Made by a program: the position numbers and the translations under genes. A stretch of 40,498 nt of DNA from Aestuariivirga sp. (GTDB lineage Bacteria; Pseudomonadota; Alphaproteobacteria; Rhizobiales; Aestuariivirgaceae): the NCBI GenBank assembly GCA_030680855.1, contig JAUXUN010000028.1:1-40498 (forward strand), written 5' to 3'. How positions within the stretch are numbered: position 1 is the stretch's first letter; every line of letters begins with the position of its first letter. Below are positions 14,953 through 24,427 of this stretch, piece after piece. The notes beneath the pieces are model-generated. The model saw only the letters and a program-made list of their open reading frames with translations, did not search any database and was not told where the DNA came from.

Positions 14953-16443
14953 ATGCAGGTTACAGAAACACTGAGCTCCGGGCTCAAGCGCGAATTCAAG
15001 GTTGTGGTGGGCGCCGCCGAACTGAGCAAGCAGCTCGATTCGAAGCTCCACGAGATGGCCGGCCGCGCCAACATCAAGGGCTTCCGCCCCGGCAAGGTGC
15101 CCGTGCCCCATCTGAAGCGCATGTATGGCAAGGCCCTGATGGCCGAAGTGGTGCAGAAAACCATTGATGACCAGTCCAAGCAGGTGCTCGCCGAGCGCAA
15201 CCTGAAGCCCGCCTACCAGCCGGAAGTGAAGCTTCCCGAGGAAGAGAAGGAAGTGGACGCCATCATGGCCGGCGAAAGCGATTTTGCCTTCTCCCTGGCC
15301 TTTGAAATCATTCCCACTTTCGAATTGCAGGATGTTTCCGGCGTCGAACTCACCCGCCACATGGTTGAAATTTCCGATGCCCAGGTTGATGAGGCGCTGA
15401 CCCGCCTCACCGCTCAGTACAAGGCCTGGGAGCCCAAGGAAGGCAAATCAGCCAAGGGCGACAAGGTCACCATCGGCTTTGTGGGCCAGGTTGACGGCAA
15501 GGTTTTTGACGGCGGCACCGCCGAGGATGTGCCCCTGGAGCTCGGCTCCGGCCAGTTCATTCCGGGCTTTGAGGACCAGTTGATCGGCCACAAGGCCGGC
15601 GACGAGTTGACGGTGAAGGTGACCTTTCCCGCCACCTATGGCGTCAAGGACCTGGCGGGCAAGCCAGCCGAATTCGCCGTGAAGGTGGCCTCCGTCGAAG
15701 GTCCCAAGGAGGGCACCGTTGACGATGAATTCGCCAAGAAAATGGGCTTTGAGGACCTTGGCAAGCTGAAGGAGATGATCCGCGGCCGCCTCTCCCAGGA
15801 ATATGCCGCCATGACCAGCATGAAGCTCAAGCGCGACGTTCTCGATGCGCTCGACGGCCTCTACAGTTTCGAATTGCCCCAGCGCCTGGTTGACGCCGAA
15901 TTCGGCGGCATCTGGAACGCACTTGTCGCGGAAATGAAAAAGGCCAGCAAGAGCTTTGCCGATGAAGGCACCACTGAAGACGCCGCCCAGAAGGAATACC
16001 GCGCCATCGCCGAACGCCGCGTGCGCCTCGGCCTGGTGCTCGGCACCATGGGTGAAAAAGAAGGCATCCAGGTCAACGAGCAGGAGCTTCAGCAGTCGCT
16101 CATGGCCCGCGCCCGCCAGTTCCCCGGCCAGGAAAAGCAGGTCTTTGACCACTACCGCAAGAACCCCAGCGCCCTCATCGAATTGCGCGGCCCCGTGTTC
16201 GAGCAGAAGGTCGTCGATTTCCTCGTGTCCAAGGCCAAGGTCACCGAAAAGACCGTGAGCCGCGAGGAACTGCAGGCCATGGTCCAGGATGACGACGAGG
16301 ATCATTCCGCCCACGATCACGATCATGGCGACCACGATCATGTCGATCATGACCACGCACATGATCACAGCCACGATCACGACCATGCCGAGGCCAAGCC
16401 GAAGAAGAAACCGGCCGCCAAAAAGGCCAAGAAGGCGGACTAA
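14953..16443 (+). CDS. tig: Trigger factor (ribosome-associated chaperone, peptidyl-prolyl isomerase) with His-rich tail
   Basis: This 496-residue protein binds ribosomal protein L23 at the exit tunnel and shields nascent chains. The ribosome-binding region shows the signature GFRPGKVP at residues ~43-50. The FKBP-type isomerase domain spans about 160-250 (DKVTIGFVGQVDGKVFDGG, then GSGQFIPGFEDQLIG). The helical chaperone domain follows to ~440. The C-terminus is unusual: residues 451-478 contain 13 histidines alternating with Asp, followed by a Lys/Ala-rich end (KPKKKPAAKKAKKAD). Such a tail could bind Zn or Ni, as the His-rich tail of SlyD does. It is followed by clpP, clpX and lon, the usual quality-control cluster. 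Confidence 0.97.
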   Translation: MQVTETLSSGLKREFKVVVGAAELSKQLDSKLHEMAGRANIKGFRPGKVPVPHLKRMYGKALMAEVVQKTIDDQSKQVLAERNLKPAYQPEVKLPEEEKEVDAIMAGESDFAFSLAFEIIPTFELQDVSGVELTRHMVEISDAQVDEALTRLTAQYKAWEPKEGKSAKGDKVTIGFVGQVDGKVFDGGTAEDVPLELGSGQFIPGFEDQLIGHKAGDELTVKVTFPATYGVKDLAGKPAEFAVKVASVEGPKEGTVDDEFAKKMGFEDLGKLKEMIRGRLSQEYAAMTSMKLKRDVLDALDGLYSFELPQRLVDAEFGGIWNALVAEMKKASKSFADEGTTEDAAQKEYRAIAERRVRLGLVLGTMGEKEGIQVNEQELQQSLMARARQFPGQEKQVFDHYRKNPSALIELRGPVFEQKVVDFLVSKAKVTEKTVSREELQAMVQDDDEDHSAHDHDHGDHDHVDHDHAHDHSHDHDHAEAKPKKKPAAKKAKKAD

Positions 16444-16480
16444 GACCTGATCTTCGTTGATCGAGGCAACACTGCAGTGT

Positions 16481-16604
16481 CCTCATCCGGCCTGTCGGCC
16501 ACCTTCTCCCATGCCTAGAGGCACGGGAGAAGGCGACAATCCCAAAAAGTTTTGCCTTCTCCCGTTCGAAGAATGGGAGAAGGTGGCCGACAGGCCGGAT
16601 GAGG
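16481..16604. repeat. Palindromic intergenic element (RIME-like) downstream of tig
   Basis: A perfect 32-bp inverted repeat (16481-16512 and 16573-16604) encloses a second perfect 11-bp inverted repeat (CGGGAGAAGGC at 16524-16534 and GCCTTCTCCCG at 16554-16564). The arms contain CCTCATCCGGCCTG and CACCTTCTCCC, the wording typical of rhizobial intergenic mosaic elements (RIME). The right arm runs into GGCCCTTTTTTCC, so the transcript may form a strong hairpin with a U tail that ends tig transcription before clpP. Confidence 0.85.
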
Positions 16605-16631
16605 GCCCTTTTTTCCGTTTGAAACAAAGGG

Positions 16632-16662
16632 CTTCCCGAAGCGCCATGCGTCACCTATCTAT
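16632..16662 (+). promoter_or_regulatory. Candidate heat-shock (sigma-32) promoter of clpP
   Basis: CTTCCC at 16632-16637 and CCTATCTATA about 16 bases downstream resemble the alphaproteobacterial sigma-32 elements (CTTG... and CYTATNT). The -35 match is partial. ClpP is heat-induced in this group, which makes the assignment plausible but not firm. Confidence 0.3.
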
Positions 16663-16704
16663 AGGGAAGCAAATTCATCTGATTCACCCAAACCGAGGAC
16701 TAGT

Positions 16705-17337
16705 ATGCGCGATCCCGTCGATTATCTGACCCAGGCTTCCTTTTGGCCGTCGGTCATCCAGCAAGAGGCCCGCGGCGAGCGCGTTTATGATTTGCCGTCG
16801 CGCCTGCTGCGCGAGCGCATCATCTTCATCACCGGCCCGATTGACGACAATGTCGCCGCCTCCGTCTGCATGCAGCTCCTCTTCCTGGAAGCCGACAATC
16901 CCAAGAAAGAGATTTCCATGTACATCAACTCGCCCGGCGGCGTGGTGTCATCGGGGCTCTCGATTTACGACACCATGCAGTTCATCCGCCCCAAGGTTTC
17001 AACCACGGTCATGGGGCAGGCGGCCTCCATGGGCTCGCTCCTGCTCACCGCCGGCGAGAAGGACATGCGCTTTGCCCTGCCGAACGCCCGCATCATGGTC
17101 CACCAGCCATCCGGCGGCTTTCAGGGCCAGGTGACCGACATTCTGATTCACGCCAAGGAAGTTGAAAGCCTCAAAAAGCGCCTCAACGAAATCTACGTGA
17201 AGCACACCGGGCGTGACATTAAAGCAGTCGAGGAAGCCCTCGAACGTGATAATTTCATGACGGCGGAAACCGCCAGGGATTTCGGGCTTATTGACAAAGT
17301 TTTGGAAAAGCGGGCGGAACCAAGCGATTCCAAGTAG
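16705..17337 (+). CDS. clpP: ATP-dependent Clp protease proteolytic subunit
   Basis: This 210-residue serine peptidase forms tetradecameric barrels that degrade proteins unfolded by ClpX or ClpA. The catalytic triad is complete: Ser108 in GQAASMGS, His133 in IMVHQPSGG and Asp181 in ERDNFM. The YINSPGG oxyanion-hole motif is at residues ~73-79. The length and the N-terminal propeptide-like [19 protein letters not shown] are typical of alphaproteobacterial ClpP. It precedes clpX with a 211-base gap, so clpX probably also has its own promoter. Confidence 0.97.
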   Translation: MRDPVDYLTQASFWPSVIQQEARGERVYDLPSRLLRERIIFITGPIDDNVAASVCMQLLFLEADNPKKEISMYINSPGGVVSSGLSIYDTMQFIRPKVSTTVMGQAASMGSLLLTAGEKDMRFALPNARIMVHQPSGGFQGQVTDILIHAKEVESLKKRLNEIYVKHTGRDIKAVEEALERDNFMTAETARDFGLIDKVLEKRAEPSDSK

Positions 17338-17494
17338 TTAACTTGTGTTTTTTAGGGTAAATATGGTTCCAGTGAGTGGCGTAAAAGGCTGGCTATCAAT
17401 TTTTGATTAACTCTGGCGGCGCATGCTGGATTGAGTCGCGTTAATTGAGCTAAGTTCGCCTTGTTTGTGACAGTTGAGTGATATCCCGTTAAAG

Positions 17495-17528
17495 GCCTGG
17501 CATGTATATTGCTGATGGATTGCCAGGC
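17495..17528 (+). promoter_or_regulatory. Inverted repeat in the clpX leader
   Basis: GCCTGGCA (17495-17502) and TGCCAGGC (17521-17528) are perfect complements separated by 18 bases. They end ~20 bases before the clpX start, just ahead of the AAGGAG ribosome site. The element could be a repressor site or an mRNA hairpin affecting clpX translation. Confidence 0.4.
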
Positions 17529-17548
17529 GGAATGTTCAAGGAGAAACC

Positions 17549-18829
17549 ATGAGTAAGGCAAGCGCGGGCGACAACAAGAACACGCTGTATTGCTCTTTCT
17601 GCGGAAAGAGCCAGCATGAAGTCCGCAAGCTTATTGCCGGACCAACTGTATTCATCTGCGATGAATGTGTTGAACTCTGCATGGATATCATCCGGGAGGA
17701 GAACAAGTCATCGCTGGTCAAGTCCAAGGATGGCGTGCCTTCGCCCCAGGAAATCCGCAAGGTTCTGGACGACTACGTTATCGACCAGGTCTATGCCAAG
17801 AAGGTCCTGGCCGTAGCCGTTCACAATCACTACAAGCGCCTGAACCACGCCGCCAAGAACAATGACGTGGAACTGGCCAAGTCCAATATCCTGCTCGTGG
17901 GCCCCACCGGCTCCGGCAAGACCCTGCTGGCCCAGACGCTCGCCCGCATCCTCGATGTGCCCTTCACCATGGCCGATGCCACGACGCTCACCGAAGCGGG
18001 CTACGTCGGCGAGGACGTCGAAAACATCATCCTGAAATTGCTCCAGTCCGCCGACTACAACGTCGAGCGGGCCCAGCGCGGCATCGTTTATATCGACGAA
18101 GTGGACAAGATTTCGCGCAAGTCCGACAACCCGTCGATCACCCGTGACGTATCGGGCGAGGGTGTGCAGCAGGCCCTTCTGAAAATCATGGAAGGCACCG
18201 TTGCCTCCGTGCCTCCCCAGGGTGGCCGCAAGCATCCCCAGCAGGAATTCCTCCAGGTCGATACCACCAACATCCTGTTCATCTGCGGCGGCGCCTTTGC
18301 CGGCCTTGAACGCATCATCAACCAGCGCGGCAAGGGTTCAGGCATCGGCTTCGGCGCCGAAGTCAAATCCGTGGACGACCGCCGCACCGGCGCCATGCTG
18401 CGCGATCTGGAGCCCGAGGATTTGCTGCGCTTCGGCCTCATCCCCGAATTTGTCGGCCGCTTGCCGGTCATCGCAACCCTGGAAGATCTGGACGAGGCGG
18501 CCCTTATCCAAATCCTGACCGCGCCGAAGAACGCCCTGATCAAGCAGTATCAGCGCCTGTTCGAAATGGAGGGCGTGAAGCTCACCTTCCCGGAGGAGGC
18601 GCTCCGCTCCATCGCCCGCCGCGCCATTGACCGCAAGACCGGGGCTCGTGGTCTGCGCTCCATCATGGAGCTGATCCTCCTGGAAACCATGTTTGATCTT
18701 CCCACAATGAACGGCGTGGAAGAGGTGGTAATTTCCAAGGAAGTGGTTGATGGCGATGCCAAGCCCTTGCTGATCTATGCCGACCGCGACAAGCAGGGCA
18801 ACGCGAAGCTGGCGCCCGCTTCTGCCTGA
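17549..18829 (+). CDS. clpX: ATP-dependent Clp protease ATP-binding subunit ClpX
   Basis: This 426-residue AAA+ unfoldase recognises substrates and threads them into ClpP. The N-terminal zinc-binding domain has Cys15, Cys18, Cys37 and Cys40 (YCSFCGK and ICDECVE). Walker A is GPTGSGKT near residues 118-125, and Walker B is [10 protein letters not shown]. The pore-loop region and the sensor segments follow, including [15 protein letters not shown] (sensor 2). The ClpP-binding loop is in the [13 protein letters not shown] region. AAGGAG lies upstream of the ATG. The length is standard. Confidence 0.98.
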   Translation: MSKASAGDNKNTLYCSFCGKSQHEVRKLIAGPTVFICDECVELCMDIIREENKSSLVKSKDGVPSPQEIRKVLDDYVIDQVYAKKVLAVAVHNHYKRLNHAAKNNDVELAKSNILLVGPTGSGKTLLAQTLARILDVPFTMADATTLTEAGYVGEDVENIILKLLQSADYNVERAQRGIVYIDEVDKISRKSDNPSITRDVSGEGVQQALLKIMEGTVASVPPQGGRKHPQQEFLQVDTTNILFICGGAFAGLERIINQRGKGSGIGFGAEVKSVDDRRTGAMLRDLEPEDLLRFGLIPEFVGRLPVIATLEDLDEAALIQILTAPKNALIKQYQRLFEMEGVKLTFPEEALRSIARRAIDRKTGARGLRSIMELILLETMFDLPTMNGVEEVVISKEVVDGDAKPLLIYADRDKQGNAKLAPASA

Positions 18830-18842
18830 TAAGGACCGAAAA

Positions 18843-18860
18843 ATGGCCAATTATGGCCAT
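18843..18860. repeat. Palindrome between clpX and lon
   Basis: ATGGCCA-ATTA-TGGCCAT is a perfect 7-4-7 palindrome 14 bases after the clpX stop, immediately ahead of the candidate lon promoter. No T-run follows it, so an operator is as likely as a terminator. Confidence 0.45.
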
Positions 18861-18888
18861 TGAAAAGTTAACACCGGACCTCCATTTC
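18859..18888 (+). promoter_or_regulatory. Candidate heat-shock promoter of lon
   Basis: ATTGAAA at 18859-18865 and CCATTTC from 18882, 16 bases apart, resemble the alphaproteobacterial sigma-32 pattern (CTTGAAA and CCATNT). Lon is a classical heat-shock gene. The start of lon is ~130 bases downstream. Confidence 0.35.
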
Positions 18889-19020
18889 TAACCTATTGGT
18901 TCGGGTTGTTGCGTGTGTAACGCGAGAGTTGATGCGTGGTGGCCCGAAGGCGCAAGTAGACCGTAGCCCAACTCCTGGGGGCGGTCGAAAAAAGCGGCCA
19001 AACCCGCGAAAGGAATAAAA

Positions 19021-21453
19021 ATGACGAATAAGGTTTCAAAGGCCCCGGCAATCCCCAGCACAGCGGAAACCCTTCCCGTGCTGCCGCTGCGCGACATCGT
19101 GGTTTTCCCCCACATGATCGTGCCGCTGTTTGTGGGCCGTGAAAAATCCATCAAGGCGCTTGAGGAAGTGATGCGCGAGGACAAGCGCATTCTGCTCGTC
19201 GCCCAGAAAAACCCGGCTGATGATGATCCATCAATTGATGCCATCTATGAAGTGGGTACGCTTGCCCAGGTCCTGCAGCTGTTGAAATTGCCCGATGGCA
19301 CCGTGAAGGTGCTGGTCGAAGGCACCGAGCGCGCCAAGGTCGAGCGCTTCACCAGCCATGCCGACTATTTCGAAGCCGAAGTGAAGCTGCTGCCCAATAT
19401 CATCGCCAACGAGCAGGAAACCGAGGCGCTTGCCCGCACCGCCATTTCCCAGTTCGAGAGCTATGTGAAGCTGAACAAGAAGGTGCCGCAGGAAATTCTC
19501 GCCACCCTTGGCCAGATCACCGATCTCGGCAAGCTGTCCGATACCATTGCGGCTCACCTCGCCATCAAGATCACCGAGAAGCAGGAAATTCTTGAAATGC
19601 AGTCCGTCCAGGCCCGGCTTGAGAAAGCCTTTGCCGTGATGGAAGGCGAGATTTCCGTGCTGCAGGTTGAAAAGCGCATCCGCAGCCGCGTCAAGCGCCA
19701 GATGGAGAAGACCCAGCGCGAATACTATTTGAATGAGCAGATGAAGGCCATTCAGAAGGAATTGGGCGACGGCGAAGAGCGCGACGAAGTCGGCGAGCTC
19801 GAGCAGAAGGTCAAGAACACCAAGTTCTCGAAGGAAGCCCGCGAGCGTGCCGAAGCCGAAATCAAGAAGCTCCGGCAGATGAGCCCGATGTCGGCGGAAG
19901 CCACCGTCGTGCGTAACTATCTCGATTGGCTGCTGAGCCTGCCATGGGGCGTAAAGAGCAAGGTCAAGCGTGATCTGCCCTTCGCGCAAAACGTTCTCGA
20001 CGCCGATCACTTCGGCCTCGACAAGGTGAAGGAACGGATTGTCGAATATCTTGCCGTGCAAAGCCGCACCAACAAGATGAAGGGGCCAATCCTCTGCCTC
20101 GTTGGGCCTCCCGGCGTTGGCAAAACCTCGCTCGGAAAATCCATTGCCAAGGCAACCGGCCGTGAATTCATCCGCATGTCGCTTGGCGGCGTGCGCGATG
20201 AGGCCGAAATCCGCGGCCACCGCCGCACCTACATTGGATCGATGCCCGGCAAGATCATCCAGTCGATGAAAAAGGCCAAGAAATCCAATCCGCTTTTCCT
20301 GCTCGATGAAATCGACAAGATGGGCATGGATTTCCGCGGCGATCCTTCATCGGCCTTGCTTGAGGTCCTGGACCCCGAACAGAACTCGACCTTCATGGAT
20401 CACTACCTCGAAGTGGAATATGACCTGTCGAACGTGATGTTTGTTACCACCTCGAACACGCTGAATATTCCGCCAGCTCTTCTTGACCGCATGGAGATCA
20501 TCAGGATCGCCGGCTACACCGAGGAAGAGAAGATGGAAATCGGCAAGCGCCATCTTGTTCCGAAAGTGATGGAAAATCACGCTTTGGAAAAGAAGGATTT
20601 CGAAATTACGGATGACGCAATCTACGAGACCATTCGCCGTTATACGCGCGAAGCCGGGGTTCGTAATCTTGAGCGTGAGATCAACACCATTGCCCGCAAG
20701 GCCGTGAAGGATCTCATGATGACCAAGAAAAAGAAGATCAAGGTAACCCCGGAAGTGGTGAACCAGTATCTTGGCGTGCAGAAATTCAAGCACGGCGAAG
20801 CCGAGCGCGAAGACCAGGTGGGCGTCGTAACCGGCCTTGCCTGGACGGAAGTGGGCGGTGAACTTCTCACCATCGAAGCCCTCATGATGCCGGGCAAAGG
20901 CAAGATGACGGTAACGGGTAACCTGAAGGACGTGATGAAGGAGTCGATTTCGGCTGCTTCCTCCTACGTCCGCTCGCGCGCCCCTTCGATTGGCGTCAAG
21001 CCGCCGGTCTTCGACAAGAAGGATATCCACGTGCATGTTCCGGAAGGGGCAACTCCCAAGGACGGCCCGTCGGCCGGTATTGCCATGGTAACCGCGATTG
21101 TGTCGGTCATGACCGGAATTCCGGTGCGCAAGGACGTTGCCATGACGGGTGAGATTACGCTCCGTGGCCGTGTGCTGCCCATTGGCGGCCTGAAGGAAAA
21201 GCTCTTGGCGGCCCTCCGTGGCGGGATCAAGAAAGTGATGATTCCGGAGGAAAACGCCAAGGATCTGGCGGAAATTCCGGATTCGGTGAAAAATGGCATG
21301 GAAATCATTCCGGTGGCCATGATGGACGACGTCCTGAAGCAGGTGCTGGTTCGCATGCCTGAGCCTATCGAGTGGGACGAAGTGGCCGAAGAGGCTGCCG
21401 CGGCCGCCAGGGCTCTGGCTGAGAAATCGGGCGAGGGCGCCCGGGCGCATTAA
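19021..21453 (+). CDS. lon: ATP-dependent protease Lon
   Basis: This 810-residue LonA protease degrades misfolded and regulatory proteins. The N-terminal substrate-binding LON domain covers about residues 15-210 ([20 protein letters not shown]), then a coiled-coil linker. The AAA+ module has Walker [10 protein letters not shown] at 362-370 and Walker [10 protein letters not shown] at 425-433. The C-terminal protease domain carries the catalytic dyad Ser684 (DGPSAG) and Lys727 (GGLKEK). AAAGGAA precedes the start. It ends with a clear Rho-independent terminator. Length and order (clpP-clpX-lon-hup) are as expected for the group. Confidence 0.98.
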   Translation: MTNKVSKAPAIPSTAETLPVLPLRDIVVFPHMIVPLFVGREKSIKALEEVMREDKRILLVAQKNPADDDPSIDAIYEVGTLAQVLQLLKLPDGTVKVLVEGTERAKVERFTSHADYFEAEVKLLPNIIANEQETEALARTAISQFESYVKLNKKVPQEILATLGQITDLGKLSDTIAAHLAIKITEKQEILEMQSVQARLEKAFAVMEGEISVLQVEKRIRSRVKRQMEKTQREYYLNEQMKAIQKELGDGEERDEVGELEQKVKNTKFSKEARERAEAEIKKLRQMSPMSAEATVVRNYLDWLLSLPWGVKSKVKRDLPFAQNVLDADHFGLDKVKERIVEYLAVQSRTNKMKGPILCLVGPPGVGKTSLGKSIAKATGREFIRMSLGGVRDEAEIRGHRRTYIGSMPGKIIQSMKKAKKSNPLFLLDEIDKMGMDFRGDPSSALLEVLDPEQNSTFMDHYLEVEYDLSNVMFVTTSNTLNIPPALLDRMEIIRIAGYTEEEKMEIGKRHLVPKVMENHALEKKDFEITDDAIYETIRRYTREAGVRNLEREINTIARKAVKDLMMTKKKKIKVTPEVVNQYLGVQKFKHGEAEREDQVGVVTGLAWTEVGGELLTIEALMMPGKGKMTVTGNLKDVMKESISAASSYVRSRAPSIGVKPPVFDKKDIHVHVPEGATPKDGPSAGIAMVTAIVSVMTGIPVRKDVAMTGEITLRGRVLPIGGLKEKLLAALRGGIKKVMIPEENAKDLAEIPDSVKNGMEIIPVAMMDDVLKQVLVRMPEPIEWDEVAEEAAAAARALAEKSGEGARAH

Positions 21454-21484
21454 GTCCTATCCGAATCACTTTTTCAAATAATCC

Positions 21485-21518
21485 GCAGGCGGAGCATCCT
21501 TGCTCCGCCTGCTTTTAT
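21485..21518 (+). terminator. Rho-independent terminator of lon
   Basis: A perfect 11-bp stem (21485-21495 with 21502-21512, GCAGGCGGAGC paired with its complement) closes a six-base loop and is followed by TTTTATTT. Confidence 0.92.
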
Positions 21519-21668
21519 TTGGGCCGGACCATAAGCCGTTGATCTGACTCTCAAATATATTTTTCTTCGCCGGACTCTTGCGAATCCCACGCAATTTGTC
21601 GTTTCCTGTTTGCACGGCATTTGGTGTACGGGCTTTCTTCCCCCTTTAGTTCCCGGGAGCGCGAGGAC

Positions 21669-21944
21669 ATGAACAAGAACGAGTTGATAGCCAAGGTCGC
21701 CAAGGATACGCGGCTTACGCGGGGCGAGGCTGGCGAGGCCATAGAGGCCACAATCGAGAACATCATGAGGGCACTGCGCCAGGGCGACGATGTGCGCCTC
21801 ATAGGCTTCGGCGTCTTCACCGTGACGCGCCGCAAGGCGGGCGAGGCGCGCAATCCGCAAACCGGCAAAGCCATCAGGCTTCCCGCCTCAAAACGGGCGA
21901 AATTCAAAGCAGGGAAACTACTTAAGGAGGCAGTTAACGGCTAA
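21669..21944 (+). CDS. hupB: DNA-binding protein HU
   Basis: This 91-residue histone-like protein bends DNA and compacts the nucleoid. It reads MNKNELIAKVAKDTRLTRGE, then the beta-arm core GFGVFTVTRRKAGEARNPQT with the conserved RNPQTG at the arm tip, and ends in a Lys/Ala-rich helix. The start at 21669 is preceded by GAGG; an in-frame ATG at 21621 would add 16 residues that HU proteins lack. It follows lon, as in many proteobacteria. A terminator lies just downstream. Confidence 0.96.
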   Translation: MNKNELIAKVAKDTRLTRGEAGEAIEATIENIMRALRQGDDVRLIGFGVFTVTRRKAGEARNPQTGKAIRLPASKRAKFKAGKLLKEAVNG

Positions 21945-21972
21945 CATCTGACGGCGTTTTCAAAGCTATCAG

Positions 21973-22006
21973 CCCCGTGCGCCCTCAGAATCGCGCGGGG
22001 TTTTTT
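21973..22006 (+). terminator. Rho-independent terminator of hupB
   Basis: A 9-bp stem (CCCCGTGCG with CGCGCGGGG, one G-T wobble) encloses a 10-base loop and is followed by TTTTTT. Confidence 0.92.
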
Positions 22007-22051
22007 AATGCCCTTGCAAAGCCCAAATCATCTGGCTATTAAGCGCCCACC

Positions 22052-22127
<76 letters not shown>

Positions 22128-22180
22128 TTCCCAAGCAAAAATATTCAATCGGGGCAGAACGAAATGCCCCTGTTTGCGTC

Positions 22181-23125
22181 TTAGCTGCCCTGAATGCCGC
22201 GAAGCGCCAGGAGCCGGTCGGCGATGTCCGAGAAGCCATCGGCGAAGACTTCGATGTGCCGGCGATTTTCCTTCTCGGCGTGAGCTTCAGACCGCGTCAG
22301 GCGAGCTTCGAACACGGCGGCGATCTTGTCGTTGTCGGCGCGGGTGTTTGCCGCAAGCTCCTGGATTCGCCGCGACAGCTCGGTGGCCAGCATCTGGTTG
22401 TCCTGGCCCGTTTTCTCGGCAAGTGAATCAATTTTCTGGTTCAGTTCGGTGGTCAGCTTTTCAAGCTGCTTGTCAAACACCAAGAACATCTCCGACAGCA
22501 TCTGCTGCTGGGCTTCATGGCTCTTCTGAAGCTCCGAATTCATGTGCATGGTCTGGTCCTGAAGCCGGCGCTGCGTGTCATCCGAGGCAACAAACAGCTT
22601 TTCGCAGCTGCGCGCCAGGTCGCCGTAGCGCTGCTCAAGCGATGCAAGGGACTGCTGGGCGTTGCGATCGGATTCCTCGAGTATCGCGATCACTTCTTCC
22701 ATGCGGGCTTCGTGAAGGCGGCGCGTTGGGCCAACCAGAACACGGCGAATGTCGGCCAATGATTTTGCCGGATCGATATCCTCCGACAGCGCATCCAGGA
22801 CTTTCTTGCTGAGCACCGATTCACTGTATTTCGAACCACCCGGGAGCCGCTCGATTGGCGTAAACCGCGGCTGCTGGCTGGTAAGCGGATTTTTGGCCGG
22901 AGATTTCTGGGGCGTGCTTTGTTCGCCTTGAACCGCAGGCCTGGCTGACGTTTCCTCGTCCGAGGCACCTGGGATTGCGCGACCCGAAGATTGACCGGTA
23001 TGTTCGAGGTGTCTTGTCGTCACGCTAATCTCCTTCGGCTCAATGACTGTCGTAAGCTTGTAGTGTCCAGAACGCCGCGTAAAACCACCGGAAACCGTAA
23101 AGTGGAGATCGCTGAACTCTTTCAT
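22181..23125 (-). CDS. Coiled-coil protein of unknown function
   Basis: This 314-residue cytoplasmic protein starts MKEFSDLHFTVSGGFTRRSG. An N-terminal beta-like segment (~1-45) is followed by a disordered, Ser/Pro/Gln-rich linker (~50-110). A long helical region (~120-305) has heptad-like Leu/Met spacing, for example MSELFLVFDKQLEKL-like and TELNQKIDSLAEKTG, indicating a coiled coil. No enzymatic motif is visible. It resembles in style, but not in clear sequence, cytoskeletal or polar-organising proteins of alphaproteobacteria. The start at ATG 23125 is preferred over an in-frame TTG at 23215. It converges on tRNA-Val. Confidence 0.7.
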   Translation of the reverse strand: MKEFSDLHFTVSGGFTRRSGHYKLTTVIEPKEISVTTRHLEHTGQSSGRAIPGASDEETSARPAVQGEQSTPQKSPAKNPLTSQQPRFTPIERLPGGSKYSESVLSKKVLDALSEDIDPAKSLADIRRVLVGPTRRLHEARMEEVIAILEESDRNAQQSLASLEQRYGDLARSCEKLFVASDDTQRRLQDQTMHMNSELQKSHEAQQQMLSEMFLVFDKQLEKLTTELNQKIDSLAEKTGQDNQMLATELSRRIQELAANTRADNDKIAAVFEARLTRSEAHAEKENRRHIEVFADGFSDIADRLLALRGIQGS

Positions 23126-23433
23126 CTCGCTTTTCTTACTGACAACTAACAAAATCTGCAGGTAGTCTAATATTCGTTCACGTAAGGAATTGGGGCTTGT
23201 ACCGTCACGATACAATCCAGTTCACAAAAGTTCGAAACCGGGGTCAGAACTGTTTGCACTGCCAAACATGCAAAACCCGGGCCACATGCTTTCTCATTCA
23301 ATATCAGGTTTTCTAAGGTTTAATTCCACTTGTAACTATAGGATGGGTAAAGATTTAACCTTACTTGGCCACCCAACCAGGTAATCCGGCTTTGTGCCGT
23401 TAACCGTGTCAGGCAGCGAGATTTCGCCCACCC
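23126..23433. other. Divergent intergenic stretch
   Basis: This ~308-base gap between the coiled-coil gene and the Rsm22-like gene contains no supported gene. It is AT-richer in its middle (23280-23370) and should hold two divergent promoters. A near-palindrome TTACTTGG...CCAGGTAA sits at about 23362-23384; no further signal is clear. Confidence 0.45.
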
Positions 23434-24388
23434 ATGAAGGCCATTCCTCCCGAGTTGAAAGCGGCAATTGACCGGTATCTCGCTGAAAATGTCACGGGTT
23501 CGCTGGTGGAAAAAACCACCCGCATGTCCGAGCGCTACCGCCAGGGCAGGGGTTCCGACAGCGCATTGGATTTTGGTGCCTATCTCGTCGCGCGGCTGCC
23601 GGCCACCTATGCGGCAGTGACTTTCTGCCTGGCCGAACTCGCCCGGAGGCGCCCGCAATTTTCGCCCCAGACCCTGCTGGACGCAGGCTCTGGCCCCCGG
23701 CACGGCCGCCTGGGCGGCGATAACCGCTTATCCCGGAATTTCGGCTGTCACATTTCTGGACAATAACCTGCCATTTTTGAAACTCGCCAGCAGCCTTGCC
23801 GCCCAAGGCGGCCACGTGGCCCTGCAGGCAGCAAGGGCGCTGAATGCCGACCTGGGCAATCTGCCCGGTGAAGCATCAGTCGATTTGGTTATTGCCGCCT
23901 ATGCCCTGGCTGAGGTGCCTCTTGCCAAGGCAAGGGAAACCGCTGTTGCCCTTTGGAAGGCCTGTGAAAACACCCTTCTCGTCATTGAGCCGGGCACGCC
24001 GCAAGGCTTTTCCCGAATCCACGACGTGCGTGTTGCCCTCCTGGCCGAAGGCGCGCATCTGATTGCACCCTGTACCCACGTGAATGCATGTCCTATTCAG
24101 CCTCCCGACTGGTGTCATTTTTCGGTCAGGCTGGCGCGCCGCCGCGAACATATGCATGCCAAGAAAGCCACGGTACCCTTCGAGGACGAAAAATTCAGTT
24201 ACCTGATCGCCTCGCGCCAGCCCGGCGTACTGGAAGGCGCCCGCGTCCTGTCGCCACCGGCTGAGAGCAAGGCTGAAATCAAGTTCAAGCTTTGCGCCGA
24301 AACCGGCCTAACCCAGCAAAGCATTGCGAGGCGCGGCAAGGCGGAATACAAGCGGGTTCGCAAGCTGGAATGGGGCGACCTTTTCTGA
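23434..24388 (+). pseudogene. Rsm22-like small-subunit rRNA methyltransferase with a frameshift
   Basis: This would be a ~317-residue SAM-dependent methyltransferase of the Rsm22 family, associated with the small ribosomal subunit. The first part (residues 1-88) reads MKAIPPELKAAIDRYLAENV up to LLDAGSGP. The continuation GTAAWAAITAYPGISAVTFL and LKLASSLAAQGGHVALQAAR is in the next frame. Removing one C from the CCCCC run at 23694-23698 joins them into a proper SAM motif (DAGSGPGTAAWAA). The downstream part shows the family's cysteine cluster APCTHVNACPIQPPDWCHFS. Apart from this single base the gene looks intact, so a recent mutation, phase variation at the C-run or a sequencing error are all possible. 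Confidence 0.8.
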
Positions 24389-24427
24389 CGCCGCCTTCGC
24401 AATCTAACTGAGAGTGGAGAATACCAA

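Noticed and set aside
15448-16386. 312-codon open frame opposite tig
   Set aside because: The translation is a Val/His/Leu-rich shadow of trigger factor, and its start lies in the complement of the His-rich tail; no ribosome site supports it.
19231-20220. 329-codon open frame opposite lon
   Set aside because: It covers the conserved Lon domain in the antisense frame only; typical of GC-rich shadow frames.
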